A stretch of DNA of 64,000 bases from Paractinoplanes lichenicola (GTDB lineage: Bacteria; Actinomycetota; Actinomycetes; Mycobacteriales; Micromonosporaceae). The notes under the pieces are model-generated. The model did no database searches, was not told the DNA's origin, and worked only from the letters and a program-made list of their open reading frames with translations. The stretch spans positions 496,001 through 560,000 of the forward strand of contig NZ_JAENHO010000007.1 in NCBI RefSeq assembly GCF_016785085.1. Reading direction: 5' to 3'. Shown here piece by piece: positions 34,970 to 44,869 of the stretch. The first letter of the stretch is position 1, and every line of letters starts with the position of its first letter. The position numbers and the translations under genes are program-made.

Positions 34970-37641
34970 GAACTGCCGAAACAGACGAACCCGGTTCCCG
35001 CAGCGGCGCCGCCCAGGGCTGCAGCCGGGGTCTGCCCCGCGCACAGAGCCCGGTGGAAGCGGACCATGACGTCACGGGCATCCTCATCGGCAACTCGGGC
35101 CACGCTGGCCACAACGGTGGCCGTGCCCGCGGCCAGCAGCGCCGACGCCATCCCGAACGACTCGTCACCCGGCCGCACCTCGCTCAGCCCCAGTTCACAA
35201 CTGGACAGCACCACCAGCGCGGGCGGCCGGTCGAGGCGCTGCACGTCGTAGCCGAGCACCGGGCCGCCGGCGAGCTCCAGAGCCGAGAAGAGCGCGTTCT
35301 CGGCTTCGTGCCGCCCGTGCGCGGCGATGTGGGCCAGCCCCGCCCCGTCGAGCGCCCCCAGCGTGGCCGCCGGCCCGGCGCCATCCCCGGTCAGCACGGT
35401 GGCCCGGGGATACAGCGCGGCGATCGCAGCAATCTCGTCGGCGCCCCGCTCGTTGCCCGGCCCCGCGACAAGAGCGACCGGGCCGTCCGTCTTCCCCGCA
35501 CGGCGGCGGGCCAGCCATGCCGAAGCCGACGGCGCGACGGTGACCGGCCGTCCCGCGCACCCCGGCAGCAGGGCCCACGGCGCGGTCATCAGAACCCCGG
35601 TCGGCACCACCACCAATTCCTGGTCACCGATCAGCGTCCACAGCGGGCCGAGCACCGCCGCCTGCAGCGCGTCGGCATCCCGCCGGGTGGCCTCGGCCAC
35701 GGCGACGGCCAGTCGCTTCGGCAGAGCCCGCCCGGCGGCGGTATCAAGATCAGCCCGCAGCCGCAGAACGGCTTCCTCGGCCACTGCCCACTCCCCCAGC
35801 CCGGCCACGACGACACGCTCCCGGGTCACCACAAGCGCTCGCAGCTCATCTCGATTGCGCACGTACGCCACCAGCGCCGCCCCACCGAGACCCGCGCGCA
35901 CGGCCCCGAGCGTCGCCACCGCTGCCACGCCCGTGCCCGCGCCCCGCACGGACCACGCACTCTCCCGGATCCGCCGTTCCAGCTCCCCGGCCCGCGCCCG
36001 CAACGACATCGCGCCCCGCCCGCCCGGCTCACCCACCCGCCCCGACACCCCGGCCCGCCCGCCCGGCTCACCCACCCGCAACGACACCCCGGCCCGCCCC
36101 TCCACCTCGGCCGCCCGCAACGCGAACCGGGTCTGCCGCAGATCCTCCAGGGCAGCCGCCACGACCGGATCGTCGGGCGGCCGAACCGGCGGCAGCAACA
36201 GCGCCTGGGCCCGCGCCCGCTCCGACCACCGGTGCACCGCCGCCGGCGAGCCGGTCTCCAACGCCGCCGCCAGCCCGGCCGCGGCCAGGTCATGCCCGTG
36301 CGCCGAGGCTCCGGTCTGCAGGTCCAGGCACCCGAACCGGGCCCGATGCCGGTGCAACGCGACCATCCCGGCCGCCAGTTCCCGTCCCGCTTCCTCGTGC
36401 AGTCCTGCGGCCCGGGCCAGTTCGGCGCGGGCGAGGCGCCCGAGCAGCCGCGTGTCGAGCCGGTCGTGTCGCCCCGGCCGCCCGTATTGAGTCAGAAGCC
36501 GCTCCGCCGCCCGCAGATCCGACCGCCCACCCGCCACGACTCGAGTGGACGCCACATGTTGACTGGACGCCACATGTTGACTCAGCGGTACATGTTGAGT
36601 TGACGCCACATGTTGATGGGGCACCCCATGTTGACTGGACGGCACGGGTTGACTGGACGGCACGGGTTGACTGGACGGCACGGGTTGACTGGACGGCACG
36701 GGTTGACTGGACGGCACGGGTTGAGTTGACGCCGTGAGAGTGGTGTCGGCTCGGGCGGCCAGCGCGCGCACGGCGATCAGGATCGCGACGCGGGCGTCCT
36801 CGGCCAGGCCCAGGCGACGCAGTTCGGTGGCGAGCCGCCGAGCCCGGGAGAAAGCGGCGGGCGCAGCGCGCAGACCCAGCAAAGCTGCGAGGGCCGCGCG
36901 CCGGGGATTGCCGCGGCGGAGGAAGGCCGTCCGGGCCTCCGCCGCCCAGGCTGCGGCGGCCGACGGGCGTCCGGCCAGCAGCGCGGCCTCCGCCCGGACG
37001 TGCAAGGCCTCGGCCACCGTGTTGTCCTGCCCTTGCGCCCGGGCCTGCTCGACCGCGAAGGCCAGCTCCCGGTCCGCCGCCTGGAACAGCCCGGCCGCGA
37101 CCAGCGCCCGGGACCGCTCGACGGCCAGGGTCGGCAGTCGTCCCGGCACCACCCGCGAATAGGTGGCCCGCGACGCCGCGAACGAGCCCAGTGCGGCCGG
37201 CAGGTCACCCCGGACGACGTCCAAGCAGGCCAAGTTGACCTCGATCAACGCGATACCCAGCTCGATACCGTGACGGCGGCACAAGCGGAGGGCGCGGGTC
37301 ATGTCCTCCCGGGCCGGACCTACCCGGCCCGAGTCCAGGTGGAGCATGCTGCGGTTGTTGAGGGCCTTGGCCAGGTCCAGCGGGTCGGTCAGCCCGGCGA
37401 TGGCCCGGTCGAACCACGGCATCGCCAGGTCGGCCCGGCCGTTGCGGTTGAACAGGGCGGCCCGCTGGGCGTGCAGCACCGGGCGGCCGTCGGGCGGGGT
37501 GAGCGGCTCGGCCTCGTCGAGCAGGCGGTGGCCCAGGTCGACCCGGCCGCGTTCGGCCTCGGCCCAGGCCAGCGTGACCAGCACCCGGCCGCGGGCGGCG
37601 GGGTCGTCGGTCAGGCGCAGGGCGGCCCGCAGGCGGCGCAC
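34966..37641 (-). CDS. TPR-CHAT caspase-like protease
   Basis: 891 residues counted from GTG 37641. Coding sequence extends upstream to 37713, where a CTG overlaps the previous stop (CTGA), so a CTG start is likely. About 1-290 are tetratricopeptide-type helices (ALAAARAELARAAGLHEEAG type). Residues about 302-367 are an 18-base-repeat-coded hexapeptide array, then come a helical middle and the C-terminal CHAT domain (about 690-891) with H775 in HIAAHGRHEAEN and C815 in LVVLSSCELG, the caspase-fold catalytic pair. It is the last gene of the S8 / sigma / small protein operon. A protease activated by binding through its TPRs is the likely role; the substrate is unknown. Confidence 0.85.
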   Translation of the reverse strand: MRRLRAALRLTDDPAARGRVLVTLAWAEAERGRVDLGHRLLDEAEPLTPPDGRPVLHAQRAALFNRNGRADLAMPWFDRAIAGLTDPLDLAKALNNRSMLHLDSGRVGPAREDMTRALRLCRRHGIELGIALIEVNLACLDVVRGDLPAALGSFAASRATYSRVVPGRLPTLAVERSRALVAAGLFQAADRELAFAVEQARAQGQDNTVAEALHVRAEAALLAGRPSAAAAWAAEARTAFLRRGNPRRAALAALLGLRAAPAAFSRARRLATELRRLGLAEDARVAILIAVRALAARADTTLTASTQPVPSSQPVPSSQPVPSSQPVPSSQPVPSSQHGVPHQHVASTQHVPLSQHVASSQHVASTRVVAGGRSDLRAAERLLTQYGRPGRHDRLDTRLLGRLARAELARAAGLHEEAGRELAAGMVALHRHRARFGCLDLQTGASAHGHDLAAAGLAAALETGSPAAVHRWSERARAQALLLPPVRPPDDPVVAAALEDLRQTRFALRAAEVEGRAGVSLRVGEPGGRAGVSGRVGEPGGRGAMSLRARAGELERRIRESAWSVRGAGTGVAAVATLGAVRAGLGGAALVAYVRNRDELRALVVTRERVVVAGLGEWAVAEEAVLRLRADLDTAAGRALPKRLAVAVAEATRRDADALQAAVLGPLWTLIGDQELVVVPTGVLMTAPWALLPGCAGRPVTVAPSASAWLARRRAGKTDGPVALVAGPGNERGADEIAAIAALYPRATVLTGDGAGPAATLGALDGAGLAHIAAHGRHEAENALFSALELAGGPVLGYDVQRLDRPPALVVLSSCELGLSEVRPGDESFGMASALLAAGTATVVASVARVADEDARDVMVRFHRALCAGQTPAAALGGAAAGTGFVCFGSS
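36021..36080. repeat. 39-base direct repeat inside the CHAT gene
   Basis: The block CGCCCGGCTCACCCACCCGC begins at 36021 and again at 36060. On the coding strand the period encodes a 13-residue unit (GRAGVSLRVGEPG then GRAGVSGRVGEPG), so the two copies add a flexible Gly/Arg segment between the TPR part and the CHAT domain. Confidence 0.75.
36542..36736. repeat. 18-bp tandem array (about 11 units) coding a hexapeptide repeat
   Basis: The unit GTTGACTGGACGGCACGG occurs five times exactly and in variants about six more times. On the CHAT strand each unit encodes six residues (SSQPVP, with SSQHVA-type variants). The run is in frame, so length changes add or remove whole hexapeptides. The most similar copies lie at one end, which suggests recent expansion there. 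It lies between the TPR and central parts of the protein. Confidence 0.9.
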
Positions 37642-37709
37642 GGCCAGGGCGGGGCGGCCGTCGTCGCTGGCGGCCAGCCCGGCCGCGAAGAGGTCGCCCG
37701 CGCGTCCGG

Positions 37710-38156
37710 TCAGAGCACCAGCGATGGCGTCACCACCCGCCCGGTTCCGGTGCCGCCGTCGACGAGCAGCTGGGCCAGGCCGTGCGGGACCTCGTCGAAC
37801 ACGAAACGGCCGGCGGGGTCGGCCACGACCGTACGGGAGGCTGTGGGCTCGGGCAGGCGCAGCTCGACCCGCAGGGCGGCGCCGGGGGCGAGCCAGCCGT
37901 CGATCCGGACGAGGTTGTCCGAGCGCTCGACCACGGTGATCATGACCGTGCGGCTGTCGGCCTCGAACGTGATCGTGCGGGTGCGTTCGGCCGCCCGCGC
38001 GCCCGACCCGGCGTACGCGGTCTCGGTCAGCCTGGCCACCTCGGCGTCGACCTGGTCGAGCTCGATCGCGAAGAGCACGCGCTCGTCCAGGTCGGGCGGG
38101 GCGGGGTCGAGACGGGCGATGCCCTCGAGAATCTCGGCGTCCACAGAGTCAGTCAT
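37710..38156 (-). CDS. small protein between sigma factor and CHAT protease, 148 aa
   Basis: The N-terminal third is acidic and helical (MTDSVDAEILEGIARLDPAP, then PDLDERVLFAIELDQVDAEV). The rest alternates strands (TRTITFEADSRTVMITVVER and VDGGTGTGRVVTPSLVL) and resembles a small beta-sandwich. I do not recognise a family. It overlaps the sigma-factor gene by eight bases and its stop overlaps the CHAT coding frame, so the three are translated together. By position it could be the protease substrate or an anti-sigma factor; this is a hypothesis. Confidence 0.72.
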   Translation of the reverse strand: MTDSVDAEILEGIARLDPAPPDLDERVLFAIELDQVDAEVARLTETAYAGSGARAAERTRTITFEADSRTVMITVVERSDNLVRIDGWLAPGAALRVELRLPEPTASRTVVADPAGRFVFDEVPHGLAQLLVDGGTGTGRVVTPSLVL

Positions 38157-38718
38157 GACGCCCCCAACCGGGATCCGCGAGCAGCATGGTGCGCAGCTTG
38201 GCCAGGCAGCGGGCGCGGGTCGGCCCGATGCTGCCGTGCGGCATGCCCAGCCCGGCGGCGATCGCCCCGTAGTCGGGCCGGCGCACCTCGGCCACGATGC
38301 TCAGCAGCTCGCGGCAACGGTCGGACAGCTTCGCGAAGTGCCGCCACAACACCCGGTCGCGCTCGTCGGTGAGCACCCGCTGATCGGGCGCGGGCCCGGG
38401 GTCGACGGCGGCGTCGAGCACCCCGTCGGAGTCGGGCACGTCGCGGCGGTCGCGCCGGCGGCGGTGCCACGACTCGCGGCGGGTGGCGGTGATCAGCCAG
38501 GCCGTCACCGCCCGGGGCGTACGGATCTCGTGGATGCGGCGCAGCAGCTCGAGCCACGTCGTCTGCACCACGTCGGCCGCGTCGTCGGCCGACAGGCCCT
38601 GCCCGCGGGCCACCCGCCACAGCACCGGGTTGAGCTCGTGCACGAGTTCGCGCAACGACTCCCGATCACCGTCGCGGGCCCGTTGCAGCAGGGCGCCGAG
38701 ATGGACGTCAGCGGACAT
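38149..38718 (-). CDS. sigma-70 family RNA polymerase sigma factor (ECF-like)
   Basis: 189 residues. Region 2 spans about 1-85 (LVHELNPVLWRVARGQGLS, then DAADVVQTTWLELLRRIHEI), and region 4 is near the end (LSDRCRELLSIVAEVRRPDY and GLGMPHGSIGPTRARCLAKL). The linker carries an acidic patch (VLDAAVDPGPAPDQ). It would direct RNA polymerase to a separate set of promoters. Its gene overlaps the S8 gene by eleven bases and the small protein gene by eight. No typical anti-sigma factor with a zinc motif is adjacent, so the regulator may be the small protein. Confidence 0.88.
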   Translation of the reverse strand: MSADVHLGALLQRARDGDRESLRELVHELNPVLWRVARGQGLSADDAADVVQTTWLELLRRIHEIRTPRAVTAWLITATRRESWHRRRRDRRDVPDSDGVLDAAVDPGPAPDQRVLTDERDRVLWRHFAKLSDRCRELLSIVAEVRRPDYGAIAAGLGMPHGSIGPTRARCLAKLRTMLLADPGWGRHD

Positions 38719-39754
38719 GGGGACGGGCCAGGTCGCCCGCGAAGTTGGCCGCCGAGAACGAGGTGCCGCTCCACTTCGCGTATTTGCCGTCCGGCATCGA
38801 GCTGATCACGTCGACGCCGTCGCGATACCGGTCGACCCAGTCGCCGTAGTTGCTGAACTCGGCGTGGTAGCGGCCGAACCCGGCCCCGACCCCGGTGACG
38901 AACTCGAAGGCGGCCGGGAAGATCTCCGACTCCGTCTGGTGGTCGTTGCCGGCCGAGGCGACCAGCGCGATCCCGAGGTCGGCCAGCCTCTCCAGGGCCT
39001 TGCGCAGCGGCTGCACGTCGTCGACCGGGTCGTCCTCGCGGCCGAAGGCCATGCACACCACGTCGACCGGCCGTTCCCTGCGGTCGTAGTAGCTCGCCAG
39101 CCACTCCAGCGCGTGGATCACGTTGGTCTCCTCGAGCCGGCCCTCCTCGTCCATCGCCCGCAGCGACAGCACCCGGGCGCTGGGCGCGGCCTTGCGGATC
39201 AGGCCGGCGATGAAGGTGCCGTGCCCGGCCAGCGAGACGTCGCCGGAGTGGACGTCGTGCACCCGGCCGTCCCAGCGTTCGGGGGCGGCCAGATCCTCCG
39301 GGAGCAGCACGAACGGGTCATCCTTCTCGGCCGCGAACCACGGGTGGTCCCGCACGCCGCTGTCGATCAGGGCGACCACCGGGCGGCGCAGGCTGCCCTG
39401 CGGGGCGGTGTGGCGGAACGCCGGGGGCGCCAGCTCGGCGGGCAGGTCGGGCATCTCGGACCACGAGGTGCCGTGCCCCCAGTGCCGGCCCATGAGCTGC
39501 AGGGTGCCGGCGAGCAGCTGCGGGACCCTTCGTCCGCCGGCGCCGGGCCGTTCCGTCTCCAGGAATTCGTGAACCTCCCGGGCGTCGGCGTCCCGGACCT
39601 CGACGACGGCCCGCCCGCCGGCGACGCGTCCGGTGGTCACGAGGGGGCGCCGGCGGCCCCGTCCGTCCAGGAAGTCGTTGAGCTCCTTCAACCCGTCGGA
39701 CGCGTCCCGGTGGTCGAAGGTCAGTGTGTCCGCGCTGTACCGTTCCGTATCCAT
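38708..39754 (-). CDS. S8 subtilisin-family serine protease
   Basis: 348 residues from ATG 39754 with GGAG six to seven bases upstream. Catalytic residues: D131 in VALIDSGV, H178 in AGHGTFIAG and S332 in SGTSFSAANFAG; Asn of the oxyanion hole lies in ASAGNDHQ. There is no signal peptide, so it acts inside the cell. The chain ends 16 residues after the Ser, shorter than usual, and overlaps the start of the sigma gene. An N-terminal domain (about 1-120) of unknown fold precedes the protease domain. It heads the operon with sigma factor, small protein and CHAT protease. Confidence 0.87.
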   Translation of the reverse strand: MDTERYSADTLTFDHRDASDGLKELNDFLDGRGRRRPLVTTGRVAGGRAVVEVRDADAREVHEFLETERPGAGGRRVPQLLAGTLQLMGRHWGHGTSWSEMPDLPAELAPPAFRHTAPQGSLRRPVVALIDSGVRDHPWFAAEKDDPFVLLPEDLAAPERWDGRVHDVHSGDVSLAGHGTFIAGLIRKAAPSARVLSLRAMDEEGRLEETNVIHALEWLASYYDRRERPVDVVCMAFGREDDPVDDVQPLRKALERLADLGIALVASAGNDHQTESEIFPAAFEFVTGVGAGFGRYHAEFSNYGDWVDRYRDGVDVISSMPDGKYAKWSGTSFSAANFAGDLARPHVR

Positions 39755-39876
39755 TTCGGTCTCCGCCGTGCAGAGGGATGGGCACCGGTGAGGGGTCCGC
39801 GTGGGGCGCGCAGATACCTCAATCGTGGCCATCGGCCGGTCGGAACACACCCCTCCGAACGGACAAGCGCGGGCGG

Positions 39877-40476
39877 CTAAGCGTCCTGGAAAACTTGCTC
39901 CACCATGGTCAGCAGGGTGGCGGTGAGCAGCCGGTGCACCTGGGCCCGGGTGAGCACGTCGCGCTGCAGCCATTCGCGGGCGGTCGAGACGGCCAGCCCC
40001 ACGTACGAGCGGGCCATCGCGTGCCGGGCCGGGCCCCCGGCGTCCCGGCCGACGGCGGTCAGCACGGCGTCGGCCGCGGCGTCGATGGCCTCGGCGATCA
40101 CCCGGTCGACGTCGGTGTCGCCGGCCATGCCGCCCGCGGTGATCGCGGCCAGCCAGGAGCGGCTGTGCCGGGAGACGACGTCGAGGAACCAGCTCACGAT
40201 CGCGTCGACACGGGTCGGCAGGTCGCCGTCGGGCAGCCCCGCGATGGCCACCCCGGGCACGGTCAGCATGACCCGGATGACCTCGAGGTAGAGCTCTTTC
40301 TTGGTGCCGAAGTAGTGGTTGACCAGACCTCGGGCCACCCCGGCCTCGCGCGCGACGTCGGTGGTCGACACGTCGGCGTAGCCCCGCTCGCCGAACAGGC
40401 GCACCGCCACCGACAGGATCTGCGCGCGCCGGGCGTCGGGTTCGAGGCGCCGGCGCGGTCCGGCCTCCACACTCAT
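39877..40476 (-). CDS. TetR-family regulator of fatty-acid degradation
   Basis: 199 residues from ATG 40476. The helix-turn-helix VSTTDVAREAGVARGLVNHY is followed by FGTKKELYLEVIRVM, typical of TetR proteins controlling fatty-acid metabolism. The C-terminal domain has several Trp/His residues for ligand contact. It is divergent from the acyl-CoA dehydrogenase gene with 61 bases between, where an inverted repeat lies. Repression of the operon, relieved by acyl-CoA, is the likely role by analogy. Confidence 0.85.
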   Translation of the reverse strand: MSVEAGPRRRLEPDARRAQILSVAVRLFGERGYADVSTTDVAREAGVARGLVNHYFGTKKELYLEVIRVMLTVPGVAIAGLPDGDLPTRVDAIVSWFLDVVSRHSRSWLAAITAGGMAGDTDVDRVIAEAIDAAADAVLTAVGRDAGGPARHAMARSYVGLAVSTAREWLQRDVLTRAQVHRLLTATLLTMVEQVFQDA

Positions 40477-40499
40477 CGTGTGGACCTTACGCCACAGCC

Positions 40500-40520
40500 T
40501 TGTTGACAGTCTGCCAATAA
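40500..40520. promoter_or_regulatory. candidate TetR operator of the beta-oxidation operon
   Basis: TTGTTGACAG-T-CTGCCAATAA is an inverted repeat with eight of ten matches per arm. It lies midway between the divergent starts and overlaps a TTGACA-like word (40503-40508) that could be a -35 box. The link to the adjacent TetR protein is positional. Confidence 0.45.
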
Positions 40521-40537
40521 CTCGAAAAGGTAAGACC

Positions 40538-41690
40538 ATGCCCACCCCAGGACTGGACGGGTACACGCCGGCGTGGCTCGAGCCCGAGCACGACGACCTC
40601 GCCGAGCTGGCCCGGTCCTTCTTCACCAAAGAGGTGCTGCCGCACGCGGCGCGCCACGAACAGCAGGGCCACCCCGACCGCGAGCACTATCGGCTGGCGG
40701 GCTCGCTCGGGTTGCTGGGCCTGAGCGTCGCCGAGGAGTACGGCGGCGGGGGCGGCGACTTCACCCACGAGGCGATGCTGCTGCACGAGCAGACCCGCAC
40801 CGGGGAGGGCAGCCTGGGCCTGGCCGTGCACAGCGGCATCGTGACCGGCTACCTCATGGCGTACGGGAACGAGGAGCAGAAACGGCGCTGGCTGCCCCGC
40901 CTCTGCTCCGGCGACCTGGTCGGCGCGATCGGCATGACCGAGCCCGGCGGCGGCTCCGACCTGCAGGAGCTCACGACCCGAGCGGTCCGTGACGGCGACG
41001 ACTACGTGATCAGCGGGTCCAAGACGTTCATCACCAACGGCGGCCTGGCCGACCTGCTGATCCTGGCGGTCAAGACCGACCCGGCGCAGAAGGCCACCGG
41101 CATCAGCCTGATCGTCTGCGAGCTCAGCGACGACGCTCCCGGGTTCCGGCGCGGGCGGCTGCTGGAGAAGATCGGGCTGCACTCGAACGACACGGCCGAG
41201 CTGTTCTTCGACGAGTTCCGGGTGCCCGCGGACAACCTGCTCGAGGAGGAGGGCCGAGGCTTCTTCCAGATGATGCGGCAACTCCCCCAGGAGCGGCTGG
41301 TCATCGGCGTGGGCGCGGTGGCCGCGATGCAGCGGGCCGTCGAGCTGGCCACCGCGTACGCGAAAGAACGGACCGCTTTCGGCAAGCCGCTCATCGGCCA
41401 CCAGAACACGCGGATGGTGCTGGCCGAGTGCGCCACCCGTACGAGGGTCTCGCGGGTCTTCCTGGACGACTGCATCGCGCGGCACGTGCGCGGCGAGCTC
41501 GATGTGGCCACGGCGGCGATGGCCAAGGCGTGGCTGACCGAGGGACAGTGCGAGGTGGTGGATCGCTGCCTGCAGATCTTCGGGGGCTACGGGTACACCA
41601 AGGAGTACCCGATCGCGCAGATGTACGCCGACGCCCGCGTCCAAAAGATCTACGGCGGCACCAACGAGATCATGAAGGAGCTGATCGCCC

Positions 41691-41701
<11 letters not shown>
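40538..41701 (+). CDS. acyl-CoA dehydrogenase
   Basis: 387 residues from ATG 40538 (MPTPGLDGYTPAWLEPEHDD) with AAGG upstream. The FAD/substrate motif GAIGMTEPGGGSDLQELTTR is intact. QIFGGYGYTKEYPIAQMYAD and KIYGGTNEIMKELIARVL mark the C-terminal catalytic region. It oxidises acyl-CoA to the 2-enoyl form and passes electrons to ETF. It is the first gene of a four-gene run in which each gene overlaps or abuts the next (thiolase, FadB-like, CoA-transferase). Confidence 0.92.
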
Positions 41702-42895
<1,194 letters not shown>

Positions 42896-42896
<1 letters not shown>

Positions 42897-44869
42897 TGAT
42901 CGACTACTCCCGCGACGACGACGGCATCGTCACGCTCACCCTGGACGACCCGGCGCAGTCGGCCAACACCATGAACCAGACGTACGTGACCGCCATGTCG
43001 GCCGCCGTCGACCGCCTGTACGCCGAGCGCGAGCAGGTCACCGGCGTGATCGTGACCAGCGCCAAGAAGACGTTCTTCGCCGGGGGCGACCTGCCCTCGA
43101 TGGCCCGCGCCACGGCCGCGGACGCCCCCGCCCTGTTCACCCTGCTCAGCACGATCAAATGGGACTTCCGGCGGCTCGAGACGTACGGGCGGCCGGTCGT
43201 CGCCGCGATCAACGGCGCCGCGCTGGGCGGCGGGCTCGAGGTGGCCCTGGCCTGTCACCACCGGATCGCGCTGGACACGCCGGGCACCCGGCTCGGCTTC
43301 CCCGAGGTCACGCTGGGCCTGCTGCCCGGCGCGGGCGGCGTCACCCGTACGGTCCGGATGCTCGGCCTGGCCCCCGCGCTGACCACCTGGCTGCTCAGCG
43401 GCCGCCGCCTGCGCCCGGCCGGCGCGCTCGCGAACGGCCTGGTCGACGCGCTCGCGGCCACCCCGGCCGAGCTGCTCTCGCAGGCCCGCGAATGGATCCT
43501 GGCCAACCCCGACGCGGCCCAGCCGTGGGACCGCGACGGCTACCGCATCCCCGGCGGCCTGCCCGCGGCGCAGCTGCCCGCGTTCCCGGCCACCCTGCGC
43601 CAGCAGCTCAAGGGCGCCTCGCTCCCGGCGCCCGAAAAGATCCTGGCCACCGCGGTCGAGGGCGCCCAGGTCGACTTCGAGACGGCCCAGGTGATCGAGA
43701 CCCGCCACCTGATCACGCTGCTCACCGGGCGGATCGCGAAAAACATGATCGGCGCGCTCTTCTTCGACATGCGCGCGGTCAACGGCGGCCTGGCCCGCCC
43801 CCGCGTCGAGGTGACGCCGCCGCGGCGGGTGGCCGTGCTGGGCGCGGGCATGATGGGCGCCGGCATCGCCCAGGCCTGCGCCAAGGCCGGGCTCGAGGTC
43901 GTGGTCAAGGACGTGTCACCCGAGCTGGCCGCCCGCGCTGCCGGGCCGGGCATCACCACCACCGCCGACGTCGCCGCGCTGGCCGGCTGCGACGTGGTGA
44001 TCGAGGCCGTCTTCGAGGACCCGGCGCTCAAGCAGCGGGTCTTCGCCGAGGTGCTGCCGGTGCTGGCCCCGGACGCGCTGCTCGCCTCGAACACGTCGAC
44101 GCTGCCGATCACCGGGCTCGCGCAGGGGGTGGACCGGCCGGGCGACTTCATCGGCATGCACTTCTTCTCCCCCGTGGCCAAGATGCCGCTGCTCGAGATC
44201 GTCGTCGGCGCGCGGACGTCGGAGGCGGCGGTGGCGCGGGCGTTCGACCTCGGCCGGCTGATCGGCAAGACCCCGATCGTGGTCAACGACGGGCGGGGCT
44301 TCTTCACCAGCCGGGTGATCGGCACGTTCCTCGACGAGGCGATCGGGATGCTGGCCGAGGGGGTGCCGGCACCGTCGATCGAGCACGCCGCGCTGCAGGC
44401 CGGCTATCCGACCGGTCCGCTGGCCCTGGCCGACGAGGTCAGCCTGACGCTCGCGCAGCGGATCGCGGTTTCCGCACCCGTACGCCTGCCGTCGCACGAG
44501 GTGATCGACGCGATGGTCGACCGGCACGACCGTCCGGGCCGGTCCGCGGGGCGCGGGTTCTACTCCTACGAACCGAAGAGGGGCCCGCTGTGGGAGGGCC
44601 TGGTCGACATGGCGACGCCGGAGGGCCGGGCCGTGCCGCTGGCCGACCTGAAGGACCGGTTCCTGTTCGTGGAGGCCCTCGACGCCCGCCGCTGCCTGGC
44701 CGAGGGGGTGCTGCGGACGGCCGAGGACGGCAACGTCGGCTCGATCCTGGGCATCGGCTACCCGGCCTGGACGGGCGGGGTGCTGCGCTTCGCCGAGCAG
44801 CACGACGACTTCGCGGGCCGGGCGCGTGAGCTGGCGGCCCGCTACGGCTCCCGGTTCGAGCCCGCGTGA
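42896..44869 (+). CDS. FadB-like enoyl-CoA hydratase / 3-hydroxyacyl-CoA dehydrogenase
   Basis: 657 residues from ATG 42896. The N-terminal crotonase part has NGAALGGGLEVALACHHRIA, forming the oxyanion hole, and PEVTLGLLPGAGG, with Glu for catalysis. The C-terminal dehydrogenase part starts near 310 with VAVLGAGMMGAGIAQACAKA (NAD site) and contains IGMHFFSPVAKMPLLEIVVG. It performs two middle steps of beta-oxidation. The overlap TGATG with the thiolase gene supports coupled synthesis. Both domains are complete. Confidence 0.93.

Noticed and set aside
36542..36736. Could the 18-base array be a CRISPR?
   Set aside because: The units are contiguous with no spacers and encode an in-frame hexapeptide repeat; no cas genes are present.
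34966..39754. Possible type III-E CRISPR (Craspase) locus
   Set aside because: No Cas7-11, reverse transcriptase or CRISPR array is present; only the protease and sigma-factor layout is similar.
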